A stretch of DNA of 64,000 nucleotides from Boswellia sacra (lineage: Eukaryota; Streptophyta; Magnoliopsida; Sapindales; Burseraceae). The DNA is taken from contig SNVD02009548.1 in NCBI GenBank assembly GCA_013180625.2, forward strand, positions 213,501 to 277,500, in the 5' to 3' direction. The notes under the pieces were generated by a model, which had not been told where the DNA came from, ran no database searches, and saw only the letters and a list, made by a program, of their open reading frames with translations. Positions 12,721-24,590 of this stretch are shown here, one piece after another. The position numbers and the translations under genes were made by a program. The stretch's first letter is position 1, and each line of letters starts with the position of its first letter.

Positions 12721-12869
12721 ACTAGGGCTAGTCCATTCCCTATCTCCTTCAAATGTCTCAAACACCAGCATTGAATTAGTTGCCCTCAAAATAGTTCTAT
12801 ACCTCTTATATCTTGCCTCCCAAACATGCCCTTCAGGTACTATTTGCCAAAGCACGAGTTGGCTATAAT

Positions 12870-13330
12870 TTCCTCATGATATCTTTAAAGAAGATGTCAA
12901 TTCTTTAAAGAGGATATCTATTCTTGATATGGATATTGCACAATTTTATGATCTTTTTTTTTTTTGGCGAGCTTATCAAACTCCGACAAATAGGTTCAAT
13001 TTGAAAAATTACTTGCCAAAGATTGTTACTTATCGCAAGATCAAGAAGTTAGTTGCTTCGTTAGTGGTTTAAAAGACAGATTAATTAGGTAGATTTTTTA
13101 GGAAAAAAACCAACCTCATTATCCACTGTTATTTAGTCAGCCCAAAATCTGTTTCAATGTCAAGCAATTTCTCTTGAAAACAAAGATAAGTCACTTAGAA
13201 AAGAAAAGGGCACCAATATTCCGTTTCTTCTTGTAAGAAAATTGTCTCTAATAGATTAAAGGACAGACGTGACAGCAGACTTTATTATAATTGTAATGAC
13301 AAATTTAGTCCTAATTAAACATCATTGCAA
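12870..13330 (+). pseudogene. Possible gag-like retroelement scrap
   Basis: Broken frames give pieces such as FVSGLKDRLIRQIF, which resembles the short conserved stretch seen in retrotransposon gag regions, followed by Lys-rich text. The frames are interrupted by stops and shifts and no LTR or primer-binding site is visible. This is a weak call. Confidence 0.22.
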
Positions 13331-14721
13331 AAAGCTTGCTTGTAATGGAGGCATGCATGGAAAAAGAAAATGAAGAATTCATCATGGAGGTGGAAGACGT
13401 ACGTCATTACTTCAAAACCTAGATGGATGTTGCAAGCCTTACGAACTTCTGGGTTCATCAAAGGATTACGTTGGATTTGGAATTTCAACACTTTTTACAA
13501 TAACTAGTCCTTTAGTGTTTCTTCCTTTTCTTCGAATTTCCTCTCAGGTTAGTGTTGAATTCAATTTAATTGAAACTCTAATTTGGAATCAATTTGAAAT
13601 CCTAATCTTGAAAAAATAAATAAATAAAGGTTTCAATTCATGAATTGTAATTAATCATCTCATCATCTAGCAAAAGAACATAATGTCAATCGATCTATGA
13701 GAGAAAGGAAACTAGCAAAATATATAAGGGGATCCGGTCAGATAATGTAGTGGTAAGCTAGCAAGCAAGCAAACAGCATAAGTTGGGGACAAGATGTTGG
13801 TTTGACGAAAATCTAGGGGTATCTATGTATGTTAATTAACCAATTTTTAGCTAAGATGTACACTAATATTGTTTTAAGGGTAGAGCTTGTATTGTTGTGT
13901 GTGAAGGATAGGATACTAAGCCGCGCTTTGCTTCGTCATTATCTTGCTGTCGTTTTTGAACGCTTGAATAACACGGGCATGAATATTTCTTGCTGCTTCC
14001 TCCCGATTATGCTTGCGTACGCGGTTACGAGGCCGCGTTTCCTCGAGCTACCCAATTAACATCCACGCATGTACCACTTCGTGTTGTCAAATGACCAAAC
14101 TATCCTTCTCTCTCCAAACAATCCTACTTTTGGATTAATTTATTATTTTTTCTAAAGTTAAGCATTTCATAAACTTTTTTTTCACCATCATATAAGGTTA
14201 AATCCTCTTTTTTAAATTTTGAATTTAAAAAATCAATTACTTTTTGCTAATTTTGGAATACAATAAATATTTTTAAAATTATAATTTTGCTTTTTGGACA
14301 GTTCTGGATTGCAATATAGTCATACAACATTATGTGACACAATAGTATTGGATGGTGATAAGAGAAATAATGATAATGATACAGTGCCATCCAATAAATT
14401 TAGTTATACCGGGAAAGGGAGAAAAGGGTAATTTAGCGAAGAGACTTGATTGAAATAGAGGGAGGGAGGCAGAATGTACAAAAGTCTAACAGTTTGTGCC
14501 AACTGCCAAATGTAAAGGGGGCGTGAAGAAAATGAGAAGAAATAAATAAAATTTCATATTAAATTAATAGTAACAACAGAAGAAGAACCAAATCAAGAAG
14601 CTTCCCTTGACCCCTTCCCCATAACTTCCTCCCATCAAACTATGAATGAACTGTACTCCATTTAATATATATTTTACTTCTTCAACTTTAATTCAATTTA
14701 TAATATAACCTTATTATAAAA

Positions 14722-14725
<4 letters not shown>
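13331..14725. other. Intergenic stretch, nothing recognised
   Basis: A frame at 13829-14059 has no supporting features. From about 14400 the sequence becomes purine-rich, then pyrimidine-rich, which suits an upstream promoter region more than coding sequence. Confidence 0.4.

Positions 14726-14771
<46 letters not shown>
14726..14771. repeat. (AT)n microsatellite
   Basis: An uninterrupted alternating A/T run of 46 bases. Likely length-variable between individuals. Confidence 0.95.
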
Positions 14772-14774
<3 letters not shown>

Positions 14775-14779
14775 ACAAC

Positions 14780-14965
14780 TCCTTTTGCTTACTCAATCCT
14801 CTCCCTCTCCCTCTCTCTCAACTTCACCAGGCATCGGCATATATATATATATAAACAGTTGTTCGATGCTCAACCTACAAACTCAATCAAACTTCTATCA
14901 TCAGATTTTGAGCTTTGCAGAGAATCAAAGGCTTTGGTGATTCCAGTTTAATTTATCAGGTATGT
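14780..14965 (+). promoter_or_regulatory. Orphan promoter-like leader with splice donor
   Basis: A CT-rich stretch (ctctccctctccctctctctc) is followed by a TATA-type box (tatatataaacag, about 14843-14856), a C/A-rich leader, and a strong donor, CAG|GTATGTGC, with the cut after 14959. There is no ATG-led coding in the leader. It could be the untranslated first exon of a transcript joined to an acceptor upstream of the NHL gene (ttgtctgcag ending at 16994), a non-coding RNA, or a relic. No known microRNA hairpin was recognised. Confidence 0.35.
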
Positions 14966-15521
14966 GCATGCATGCAATCCCTCTTCTCCATGTCTTCATC
15001 AAATTTGAGTATATAATTACTGTTTTTTAATTTAGTTTATCTTGTAGATCTTTTCTATGTATATATATTTGTTTTGATTCGCAGATCAATATTCATGTTA
15101 ATTGATTACCAATTTGCTAGCTAATTAGTGATTTTATTTTCTTCTAAGTTTTCTTGCCTGAGAAATGATCTATTAACAGTACTACCAGTCGACTCAGTTC
15201 AATCCCCATGTACAACATATATATGTGCATTATTTGTCACCTTAGTTTTCCTTAATTTGGTTTTGGAATAAATAATTTTAAAAAAAAGGAGAGGGAGATT
15301 TATTTATATAAAATATACTAATATTATGTACATTAATTAATTCAACAAAATTATAGATAAGTAGATATATATATGTGTGTATGAATAAAACATAATAAAT
15401 TGAACGTATGTTTATTTTCGGGTATTATAAATCGATTAATTCATAGTAAATTAAAATGATTATAACCTAAAGCTTTTCCCATATTCAAAATAAATAAATA
15501 AATTGAAGACATATTAATAAT

Positions 15522-15785
15522 TAACAAAAAAGTTTAAAAAAGTCTAAAATTTAAGTGTGGATCACAAAAATGATACTATCTTCAGAAATTTACATATCAT
15601 GACTCTCTGTTGAGCGTAGGATACTTGTCGTATATTGTCAGATATTGTCCAATACATCTATCGCTCAGACATCGTCGGATACCATCAAACGTCAGATAGA
15701 GCTATAATATTAAAAATTTTCAAGGACATAATTATTTATCAAAGAAACTTTCTAAGTTTGGGCATTTTTCAAATTTTCATAATAA
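15522..15785. repeat. Foldback MITE family R, copy 2
   Basis: Left end aaaaaagtttaaaaaagtc and right end (inverted) gaaaatttgaaaaatgccc match the other two copies. The core holds gtcagatattgtccaatac and gctcagacatcgtcggatac. The arm text aaggacataattatttatc corresponds to agggacatagtcatttttg in copy 3. Confidence 0.65.
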
Positions 15786-16699
15786 AAATGGTAGATTTTA
15801 ATAATAATTTTTATCTAGCGAGGGTTGCTATATCTTGCACGATCATTATTTAGTATCAGAATGATAATATTTTATGTTAACGAAACAATTCTTTGCACGT
15901 AGCAAATCACATTATGTGGTCGTGCGCTCCATCTTCTATGTCCTTTGTGTTTAAAAGATACATTAATAATCATTAGATTTAGATCTAATTAATTAATTTT
16001 AGAGCATGTACCGATGTGGGCATATTCCAAGAAGGTTATGCCTTAGAGGACATTTATGCACATGTTTATATATTAATGAAATAGGATTTCTTGATAACCA
16101 AAGTTTTTAATTTGTTTCGTTTTAAATTTTAAAAAAGATAAAAAAAAGTAAATGATATATTTACTAATCAATTTAGTGTTTGGTGAATATACACATTATC
16201 ATGTTGATATCGTATAATAAATATATCTAAATCGTTTTCTAATATCACATATAAAATTAATTAGTTTCATATAATTTGATGGGGTGCAACCTTTTGAATA
16301 AGTACTTATTATATTAATATTTTTATCTAATTAATAATATTTTTCACATCAATTTATGCAAAATAATTATATGCGTAGAATTATTATTATTATTAATATA
16401 TAAGGGCACACAAGAGAGAGTTTTAAAATTGCCTAGAAAACAAACTCCAACAGCTGTCTGCTTGTCGTTTTTTTACTGGGGAAAGTTAATTTGTATACTT
16501 TTTCTAAGCTGGCAGCTGCCCTTTCAGTTTGTCTTCCACTCAACATGTTTAATTTTCTTAGTCTTAAGATATATGAAAGGATCCCATAATGTCCTATTTC
16601 GCCTTTCGATTTCAGTTTTTAGTTGTCCAAAATAGAACTTTCAATACGAAACTTTAAGGGTAAAATTCATTTTGAAAAACTTTAGGGGATGGAACTGAG
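15786..16699. other. AT-rich intergenic stretch, nothing recognised
   Basis: Lies between repeat copy 2 and the NHL promoter. A frame at 16429-16635 has no homology or context to support it. Confidence 0.4.
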
Positions 16700-17037
16700 A
16701 TTTTTGCACCTATAATCCTCCTTTCACTACCTCACTGGGTCTGGGTCACATTCGGCCCGCATACTGACACAAGTCCACAAACAACGCCACACGGTCTCGG
16801 GCGGGCACATAAGATTCGTACACAGAGAGACGTGGCACATAACTCTCAACCCAATTATTTTAAAATTTTACACACACAACCCCTATTTCGCGTGATCAAA
16901 TTCCAAGTAGCGTAGTAGTACGCGGTTTCATTACAAAATAAAAGCCAGTTAAAGTTATAAAATCACCTCACAACGTTCCACTTCTTGTCTGCAGATCACT
17001 CCCTCTCTCTCTCTCGAGCTCAGATCACATCTCAGCT
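16700..17037 (+). promoter_or_regulatory. Promoter and 5' UTR of the NHL/LEA2 gene
   Basis: A TATA-like box ttataaaatc lies at 16956-16965, which would put transcription start near 16985-16995. The leader that follows is CT-rich (ctccctctctctctctcgagctc), typical of plant 5' UTRs, and ends directly before the ATG at 17038. Further upstream the DNA is less AT-rich than the surrounding spacer. The word cacgtggc is not present as a perfect G-box; cgtggcac occurs near 16830. Confidence 0.5.
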
Positions 17038-17853
17038 ATGGCCGACGACAGAGTCCACCCCCACGATTCACCCAACCCCCACCACGACGACGACGACGAC
17101 GAAGTCTCCACTCCCCGTCCCTCCCCTCCCTCGCCCGAGAAGCCCGTCCCTCCTCCCCCACCCGCCGGCACCTACGTCATCCAAATCCCCAAGGAACAAA
17201 TCTACCGCGTCCCACCTCCCGAAAATGCAGTCCGCTTCAAGCGCCTCTCCCACCGCTCCAAACGTAGCCGAACCTGCCGCTGCTGCCGTTGCTTCTGCTT
17301 CACTCTTCTCATCTTCATAATCCTCCTCGCCATCGCTGCCGGCGTCTTCTATCTCGTCGTCCGCCCCGAGTCACCCAAGTACTCCGTCGACTCCATCTCC
17401 ATCAAGGGCCTGAACCTCACCGCTGCCACCTCCTCCTCTCCGCTTTCGCCCGAGTTCAACATCACAGGTACCGCCAACAACCCCAACGACAAGATCGGCA
17501 TTTACTACGAGAAGGACAGCTCTGTCTTCGTCTACTACAAGGACGTCAACTTGGGCGGCGGCGTCTTGCCGGCTTTCTACCAACCCACGAACAATGTGAC
17601 GGTGTTCCATACGCTTCTCAAGGGCTCGGGTATCGAGTTGGGCAGCTCTGTACAGTCGGAGCTGGTGAGTGCTGAGAGGAGGGGAACGGTGCCGTTTAAG
17701 GTGAAGCTGAGAGTTCCAGTGAAAATTAAAGTGGGGTCGGTTAAGACGTGGACAATTAAGGTTAACGTTGACTGCGATCTAACGGTGGATAAAGTAACGT
17801 CTGGCTCCAAGATTGTATCCAAGGACTGTGATTACGGTGTGGATCTTTGGTAA
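17038..17853 (+). CDS. NDR1/HIN1-like (NHL) LEA2-domain membrane protein
   Basis: This intronless gene encodes 271 residues. The N-terminus is cytosolic and low in complexity: an Asp run at 17-21, a Pro-rich stretch at 26-42, then a basic, Cys-rich segment at 67-87 (RCCRCFCF). One membrane helix spans about 86-109. The LEA2 domain follows from about 115 to 250, with the family signature NPNDKIGIYYE at 148-158 and N-glycosylation sites at N126, N141 and N186. NHL proteins are plasma-membrane proteins with the LEA2 domain facing the wall side; NDR1 and some NHL members act in pathogen responses. The NPN-IGIYY form is closest to NHL6/NHL13-type members from memory. The 5' two-thirds is strikingly C-rich at third positions compared with the neighbourhood. 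Which member of this large family it is cannot be decided. Confidence 0.92.
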   Translation: MADDRVHPHDSPNPHHDDDDDEVSTPRPSPPSPEKPVPPPPPAGTYVIQIPKEQIYRVPPPENAVRFKRLSHRSKRSRTCRCCRCFCFTLLIFIILLAIAAGVFYLVVRPESPKYSVDSISIKGLNLTAATSSSPLSPEFNITGTANNPNDKIGIYYEKDSSVFVYYKDVNLGGGVLPAFYQPTNNVTVFHTLLKGSGIELGSSVQSELVSAERRGTVPFKVKLRVPVKIKVGSVKTWTIKVNVDCDLTVDKVTSGSKIVSKDCDYGVDLW

Positions 17854-17990
17854 TGCCGAGTGTAGTGTTTGTTTGGTTTTAGGTTGTGCTATAATACTAT
17901 TATTGGTATAGGGAAGGACTTACTCTCATGGAGATTATTGTTATACTCTCAGTATAGGATATTATATTCATATGAATTGATTCGTTTTTT
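17854..17990 (+). terminator. Probable 3' UTR of the NHL gene
   Basis: Non-coding T-rich sequence directly after the TAA, returning to the AT-rich background by about 18000. No perfect AATAAA is visible, so the poly(A) site is unplaced. Confidence 0.3.
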
Positions 17991-19007
17991 TTCCCTCTCT
18001 CGCTCATTCTCTTTTAACTAATAATTATTGACTGAAAGTACGGTTAATTATTCATGTTTAAATATTGTTATCGTTATTGCTTTAAATCGAGTTTTGTTAA
18101 CTTATGAAATTGACATAAAATAGTAATTTCAAATAGAAATTTAAGAAAATAAAAAGGGGCCAACTCTATAGTTTTATTGACAAATAACCAAAGCAGTTCT
18201 TGGATAATATTAGATAATGGTCAAATAAAAATAAGAAACAAGGAGAAATAACCAAATTAGATGGTGTTCAGAAAATAAGTTCAATATTTTATTTGGTTGC
18301 AAGCCAAATTTAATAGTGGACAAAAATGTATTTACAAACAAAATTTAAGTGCGTTTATTGTTAATACGTTACGAGTTAACAGGTTGAACATATAAATACG
18401 TTACAGGTTGATAGATAGAAAATGTCAACTCATTACGTATTAACATGTGGTTAGGTGTCCAAAAAAAAATCAATTTTGATTATTTTTCAAAACACCTTTT
18501 AAGCCTCGGTTATTTTCACATATCTCTCTCTCCTCCTATGGAATACGTCTATTGTCGAATTTTACAATCACAACTGCATTTGAAATAAACAAGTTATCAA
18601 AAGCGACGTTGGTATGTCATTTATTTCTAATTTTTCTAAATAAGTTTTTATTTTTTGACAAAGAAAATAAAAGTGCTAATTAAATTCAAGTAAGTCATTG
18701 CGATTTAATTTTTGTTAGATTTATTTTATAGCTGTTATTTAAATCTTAAAAAGATTTAATATGTAATTTATTTCAGTAGCATTAGAATTTGAATTCATTT
18801 TAATTTAATTACATGATTGATTTGATTTAATGTTCTCATATGAAAAGAAAATCAAAGTTGAAATCGTTAATTAAACAAATTACATTGAATTTTTAATTTT
18901 AAATCAAATCTAATCCGTTGAAAACATTGAAGTAACTGAATAAAAATAAATTGGGTTTGAAATGTATTAATAATAATTTTTAATTCTTGACAGAAATTGA
19001 ACATACG

Positions 19008-19046
<39 letters not shown>

Positions 19047-19685
19047 TATATAGAATTAATTGATTAGTTATTGACTAAAAATAACAAGAAAATTGGTGAT
19101 GATGTTTACAACTTGGAATCGTTCAAAATTTTAGTAGAATTGATTGGAGTTGTTAATTTGTGGAATTATAATCATACAATACCCACACAAATAAATAAAT
19201 AAATAAATTACAAGTAGGTAGGGAAGCTGGAGTGCTTTACTGGACAATGAGTGATAGGATTATACTAGTATAAAAAGACTGCGACAACCTAATATTTCTA
19301 AACTACCAGAGAAATGAGCAATAATAATCAAGATAAAGCGACTCACCAAATTTATCGTCGACAAGTTTATGACATTCAAGATACAAAGTTCTTATTTTCT
19401 TTTTTCTTTTTTTTCAATAAACTTTATAGAAATAGGAAAACGATAGCATTTCTCTAAGTTGTAAGAGAGTTTCAGCTATTAAAAAGAATGCAAAACAAAA
19501 AAGAAAAATCCAATTATTATATTTTTCAGGAGAACAGTTAAATCATATATTTTTTATTATTATTTAACCAAATATTTAGTTATCGAGTTAATCTATTAGA
19601 CAATTTGACCATACTTGATAGTTGTCAAATAATGTTAGATGCTTATGTCGCAATGCATTAAGCTATCAAATACTTGATAAGGGTT
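17991..19685. other. AT-rich intergenic stretch with a microsatellite
   Basis: Contains an (AT)n run at 19010-19040 and a short set of near-repeats around 18365-18450 (acgttacgagttaacaggttg, acgttacaggttgatag). No gene is recognised. Confidence 0.45.
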
Positions 19686-19850
19686 ATTTGTTTATGTATT
19701 TTGAGTTTTTGTTTTTAAATTTGAAATAAAAAAATATGATTATTTTCAAATTTTTTTAAATTTTAAAAATGATATATGGTTGATATTGATTTAAAGTGTA
19801 TTAATAAATGTATGTTTTCATAAAATAATTTTTTGAAAATGAAAACAAAC
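19686..19850 (-). repeat. MITE family F, copy 1
   Basis: About 165 bp with ends rich in TTTGTTTTTAAAT and, inverted, GTTTGTTTTCATTTT. The diagnostic inner words gatatatggttgatattg and tttaaagtg are the complement of those in copy 2 (34897-35060), so this copy is in the opposite orientation. Confidence 0.65.
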
Positions 19851-20600
19851 ACACTCATATCAAATAATAATAATATTACGTAAAGAAAATGGGATGTCCA
19901 TAGACGCCACACACGGTAGACTCATGCTTTCGCTGTCTGAGATATCAAAGCATTTACTTTGGGTTTGAAACTAAAAGAAAAACAAGTGGAAACAAGAGAC
20001 ATTTTGAGGCCAGAAAATTTATTAGGAGACAATACAAAACTCAGGAGCAATTAATTAAATTGAGTGAAGACAATTTGGTTGAGACTCTCACTTTGCTCCA
20101 ATTTTCTCTCAATTGGACAAACAAGTACGTACACATATATCTTGCATTTCACACAAGCCCTTTGCTTTGACCTTTGTTTCCAAGGGCAAGGGCTATTCTT
20201 CCGAATTGGTCTAGCATTATTTAATTTGATTATTATGACAAGGAAATTTTCCTAACTAAAGAAAGAAAAAGAAAATATTGAAGGATGCCACCGACATACT
20301 AATAAATAATTAATTAGTCTATATGTTGAACTAGTCTTGCATGTATATGGAGTTTGAATTTAAATAGATAAGGCAAAGTCTTTGTACATTCATTAATAAA
20401 AATTGCCAACTTGTATATAATGTTGCATTATGTTTAGCATGTATATATATTGCATTGAAACCATAGTGGCATCTTGTTATGAGTTCTTAATGTTTTGAGT
20501 ACAACTAGGAGAGAATGAGCGTCTTAAGGCAAAATAACACCTTATTAATTAATGCAAAGATGGCCTCACGTAGAGGTGCTATTATACCCACGTGATATTT
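19851..20600. other. Intergenic stretch, nothing recognised
   Basis: A small frame at 20064-20255 has no supporting evidence. Confidence 0.4.
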
Positions 20601-22707
20601 AGATTTTAGAGGTCGTCAGCTGTAGGGTTTACTTTTATGGGAGTAGGATTTAAATTATTAGAAAAATGATTATGATAATCTTATGTTTGAAAAATCAATA
20701 TTACTGTATTTGGTTATCTAGAAAATTTTTTTTTAATTACTGTATAAATCAAATTACTGTGTTTGGTTACACTTAGAAATGTGTTAATTTTTTTAAATAT
20801 GTTAATAAACTTTATCATTAAATTATTTTTATATTTTAAAAATACTTATTTTATTGTTCATATTATAATATGAAATAAAAAAAATTTAACATAAAATTAT
20901 TTTGAAGATTTTTGTAGCATGCTAATTTTGAAGATTTTTAAATTTATTATATATATTGTTATAAATGTTATATTATAAAAAATGAAACAATTTTTTTTCT
21001 CATTTTCTTGTCTAAGAAACGCTTTCCAAATAAACCAATTTTTTTCCCCTTTTTGTCTCTCTTCTTCTTCGTCCTCTGTTTTCTCTGTTTTCTGCCTTGC
21101 CTTGTCATTCCATTGCTGACTAGTAGTAGCCCTGATCATCGCCGTCTCGTCGCTGTCATCGCCGAGCAGTAACAACCTGGCATCATCGCCTTGTCACTGC
21201 CATCATCTCTAACCATCACAATGATTGTCATATGTAGAAGTGAGCCCTGCATCGTCGACCATCTCTGCCACCCGCAACCACCACCACAATCAATCGCCGC
21301 TGCATAATCCACCACCACTACAATCCATTGCCACCCACAGCCAACACCACCACCCACGACCACCCAGTTCTCTCGATTTTTATTTTTTGAATTTATGTTT
21401 TTTTTATTTTTTATGGGTTTTGAATTTGTGATTTTGGTTTGATGACGTGGAAATGGGATTTTGGGAGAGAAGAGAACCTTTTCTTGGCGGTGATGTACTG
21501 ATTTTTTAGATTTTGGAGATGATATTTGTTTCTTGGTGTTGGAGTGTTCACCGTGGAGATGAGATTAGGATTACCAGTAACGTAAAACTTAAGGGGCCGT
21601 TTGTTACGAGGGTTTGTGAACATGGAATGGAAATTTGATGTCTAGCTTTGTTTGGTTGGATTATTTATCGTTTTAAGTTTTGGAATTGAGTTTTTCTATT
21701 GGATTTAAATGCTCCTCTATTGGGCTAATTTAAACCCTTTCAATACTTGAGTTTTATATTCCCAGAAATCTTAAATCTACTTTTATATAAATTTATTTAT
21801 TTAATATATATATTTATAATAATTTTAAAAAAGACTACTAAATTATATATAAATTTTTATAAACTTATATACATATAATAAATAAACTTATATAAATTTA
21901 TATAAATAAAAATATTAATTATTAAATTATTAAATAATATAATATAATATAAATCAATTAATATAAATATATTTATATATAATATATAAATTAATAAATA
22001 TGTAAATAAATTTAAATTTAAAAATTAAATTAATAAATAAAAATATAATATGTAAAAAATAATGTATATATAAATTAAATTTAAATTAAATTATATAAAT
22101 AATAAAATAATAAAATATAAATATTTAAGATAGATATATTTATATAAATATAATGTACATAATATAAATTAATAAATATTCATATAAATTTATATATTTA
22201 TTTATAAATAAATTTAAATTAAATTTATATAAAAAATTAAATTTATATATAAATTAAATACAAATAAATTATATAAATTTTATATTTTATTTATTTATAA
22301 ATAAATAAATGTAAATAAATAATATAATATATAAAAACTAAATTTATATGTAAATTAAATTTAAACTAAATTTAAATTAAATTAAATAATTTTATTTTTA
22401 TTTTTATAATACATATATTTAAAAATCTTCAAAATTATTAATTTCATTAAAAATAACATAAGTATTTATGACATATTGGAAAATAAAAATTCATTATATA
22501 GTATTACTCACCTATTGAAGAAAATTAGCACATTCCTCCGTACAACCAAACATAGTAATCTGATCTCTACAGGAATGAATAACAAGATTCCTATGGGTAA
22601 CTAAATACAGTAATATTTCTTTCCGAAGAATTAGATTCCTAGGTTCCACTTTTAAAAAAATGTGAATCCAATGCCCATAAAACTAAACCTCCATACGAAA
22701 CGGCCCA
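20601..22707. mobile_element. Nested Tourist-like inverted-repeat element(s), about 2.1 kb
   Basis: The left arm (about 20605-20780: gtagggtttacttttatggg, then aatattactgtatttggtt, then attactgtgtttggtt) matches the reverse complement of the right arm (about 22530-22707: ggaggtttagttttatggg, aatattactgtatttagtt, attactatgtttggtt), giving long inverted arms. A second left end, GGGGCCGTTTGTTACGAGGG, lies inside at 21593; it pairs with the right tip TGGGCCGTTTCGTATGGAGG, and TAA flanks this pair (21590-21592, 22708-22710). A further tip, caaacggcccctta, follows at about 22875. At least two related elements therefore appear to be nested. The middle holds a G/C-rich gene-like patch (21060-21370) and an almost pure A+T patch (21780-22400). 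No transposase is seen. Confidence 0.6.
21060..21370. other. G/C-rich, non-coding patch inside the nested element
   Basis: The words atcgccgtctcgtcgctgtc and accaccaccacaatcaatcg give frames on both strands (His/Pro-rich on +, Gly/Val-rich on -), but these are low-complexity and lack a start context or splice structure. Such patches are common inside plant transposons. A captured gene fragment cannot be excluded. Confidence 0.4.
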
Positions 22708-22710
22708 TAA

Positions 22711-24590
22711 CTGATGAATAGGTTTCACATTATCTCCGTTTCGTGGTCATTTGAAATCCGTAGAAAAGATAAGATTCTTGGGTTTAAAAATAAAATAAGC
22801 AAACCAAATAAGGAGTCAGCTTCAGTGACCGATTTCCGCACGAACAACTCCCAATATCAAACGGCAACATCAAACGGCCCCTTAGAGTCTAGAGTGGTGG
22901 ATCGGGTCATCGGTGGCAAGCCTTTTTGGAAAATGGTCGTGATTGTGGCCTATTGGGCCTGTATTTAAGGGCTAGACTATTTGAATCCAACAAGGTTCAA
23001 CCCTAATCAATTCTAAATTCTGTTACAAACTAAACTCATTTTTATGCCTGCTTAGTTAGGAGATGATAATTGCTTAAAACTAAGTGACATTGATTTATGA
23101 AAAAAGCGTGGTATTCCTTTGATAATTAGGATTACAGTGGGATTTGAATGATTATAAAACAAAGAAGCAATCAAATGGTGTTGCCATTGTTAAGGGAAAA
23201 GCTTCAAGGTATTTTTTTATTTTTTTACACTTTTGTCCTTATATAAAGTGAAGATGGGGGCTCAAACTCAAATAGCATCACCCTACAAATTATCATAACG
23301 GTTGTAGCTTCAAAAGTAATCATTAAGATATAACAATCTCAACAAGGGTTTAGTCTTTTGATAATGAATTTTGAGTTGTTTGTGATTTCAAAATAACAAC
23401 TTTAAATAATTTATACATTTCTAAGATTGTTTCAGAATATTAGTCTATATTTTAACTATTTTCTTTTGCACTTGAAAAATTATATATAGCATAGAGTAGA
23501 CATAGTTGAACTTGAGTTGGCTTAACCCAAATATGTTTTTAATTCAAAGAAAGATTTTGTTTTGCCCTCACCTATTATCTTTTTAGTCTCTATTTTTCAA
23601 ATAAAATGTTGATAAAATTTTTATAAATAATAATATCAAAAAGGAATATATTACTTTTTATTCATTTTTTTCATTCCAACTTTTTAAGAATGCGCGAAGA
23701 CTCATTCCTATTTTATTAAACTTTATGACAATTTATCAAAATATTACTTAAAAATGGGAGTTAAACATAATCTCTCAACACCAAATTTTAATAGATTTAT
23801 ATCCATGACCAATCTAGTTTGGAGAAGAATAATGCTACACATATAATCTATTTTACAACCAACTCTTTATAACCTAAGTTGCTAGATATCACTAGGTTAA
23901 AACAATAATAATAATAAATAAATAAAAATTAAAATACATGATTTAATAATTACCCATCTGATAAGATTTTACCAAAATTGATTCTACATATAAAATTATT
24001 CTTGAGAGAATTTAAAGGAAAGGAATTGTTACAAATTAATTATTTATCAATTTTAGTTAAACATCGTTAATTTCTCAACGAAGAAATGGAAGAAAATGAT
24101 CCATTATCAATAAAAATAAATAAATAATATTTAATTGAAAGACATTATAATTATCTACCAGTAAAATCTTACTAATTTAAGTTGTATAAAATATTGATTG
24201 TAAATGATTGTAGATGTCACATTATCAAAATTCATATTATTAAAATTCTAGCACATTAATACAACCATATGATTATCAATAAAATTTTATCATACTTTTA
24301 TCAATTTCGATGCTGATAATATATTGTCAATTTCATATAATGTTATTAGATTGCATGAAATTGATTATTTATGTAAAATTATTCTTATAAAAGATCAGTC
24401 TATTTGACGAGGCAGGAAGATGAAAACGCCAATGCTCAGCCCGGCAACTCCCCAACCTCAAAGGAAGCATAAATTTAACTAAAGAGTAAAGACAAAGAGA
24501 TTAATCACCATTATGGCTCGACCGTAAATGTAATCAATTTCTAACTAGAAAGCAGCCCCGCATCTCTTAACATTTTAAAGATAGTAGAAA
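22711..24590. other. AT-rich intergenic stretch, little recognised
   Basis: Includes the extra Tourist-type tip near 22875 and a region (about 23820-24340) with several imperfect inverted AT-rich words. It ends at the 3' UTR of the DUF632 gene. Confidence 0.4.

Noticed and set aside
12646..12868. Two fully overlapping frames on opposite strands near a hairpin
   Set aside because: No homologue recognised; both exist because the local A+T content drops. Reported as a hairpin only.
17068..17822. Minus-strand frames (17068-17253, 17371-17610, 17577-17822) and other + frames inside the NHL gene
   Set aside because: Shadows of a GC-rich coding sequence; only the 17038-17853 frame carries the LEA2 motifs.
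21136..21431. Overlapping frames on both strands, Gly/Val-rich or His/Pro-rich
   Set aside because: Low-complexity translation of a G/C-rich patch inside a transposon cluster; no gene structure.
23870..24340. Possible MITE from imperfect inverted words around 23870-24340
   Set aside because: Pairings are short and AT-rich; ends and target duplication could not be defined.
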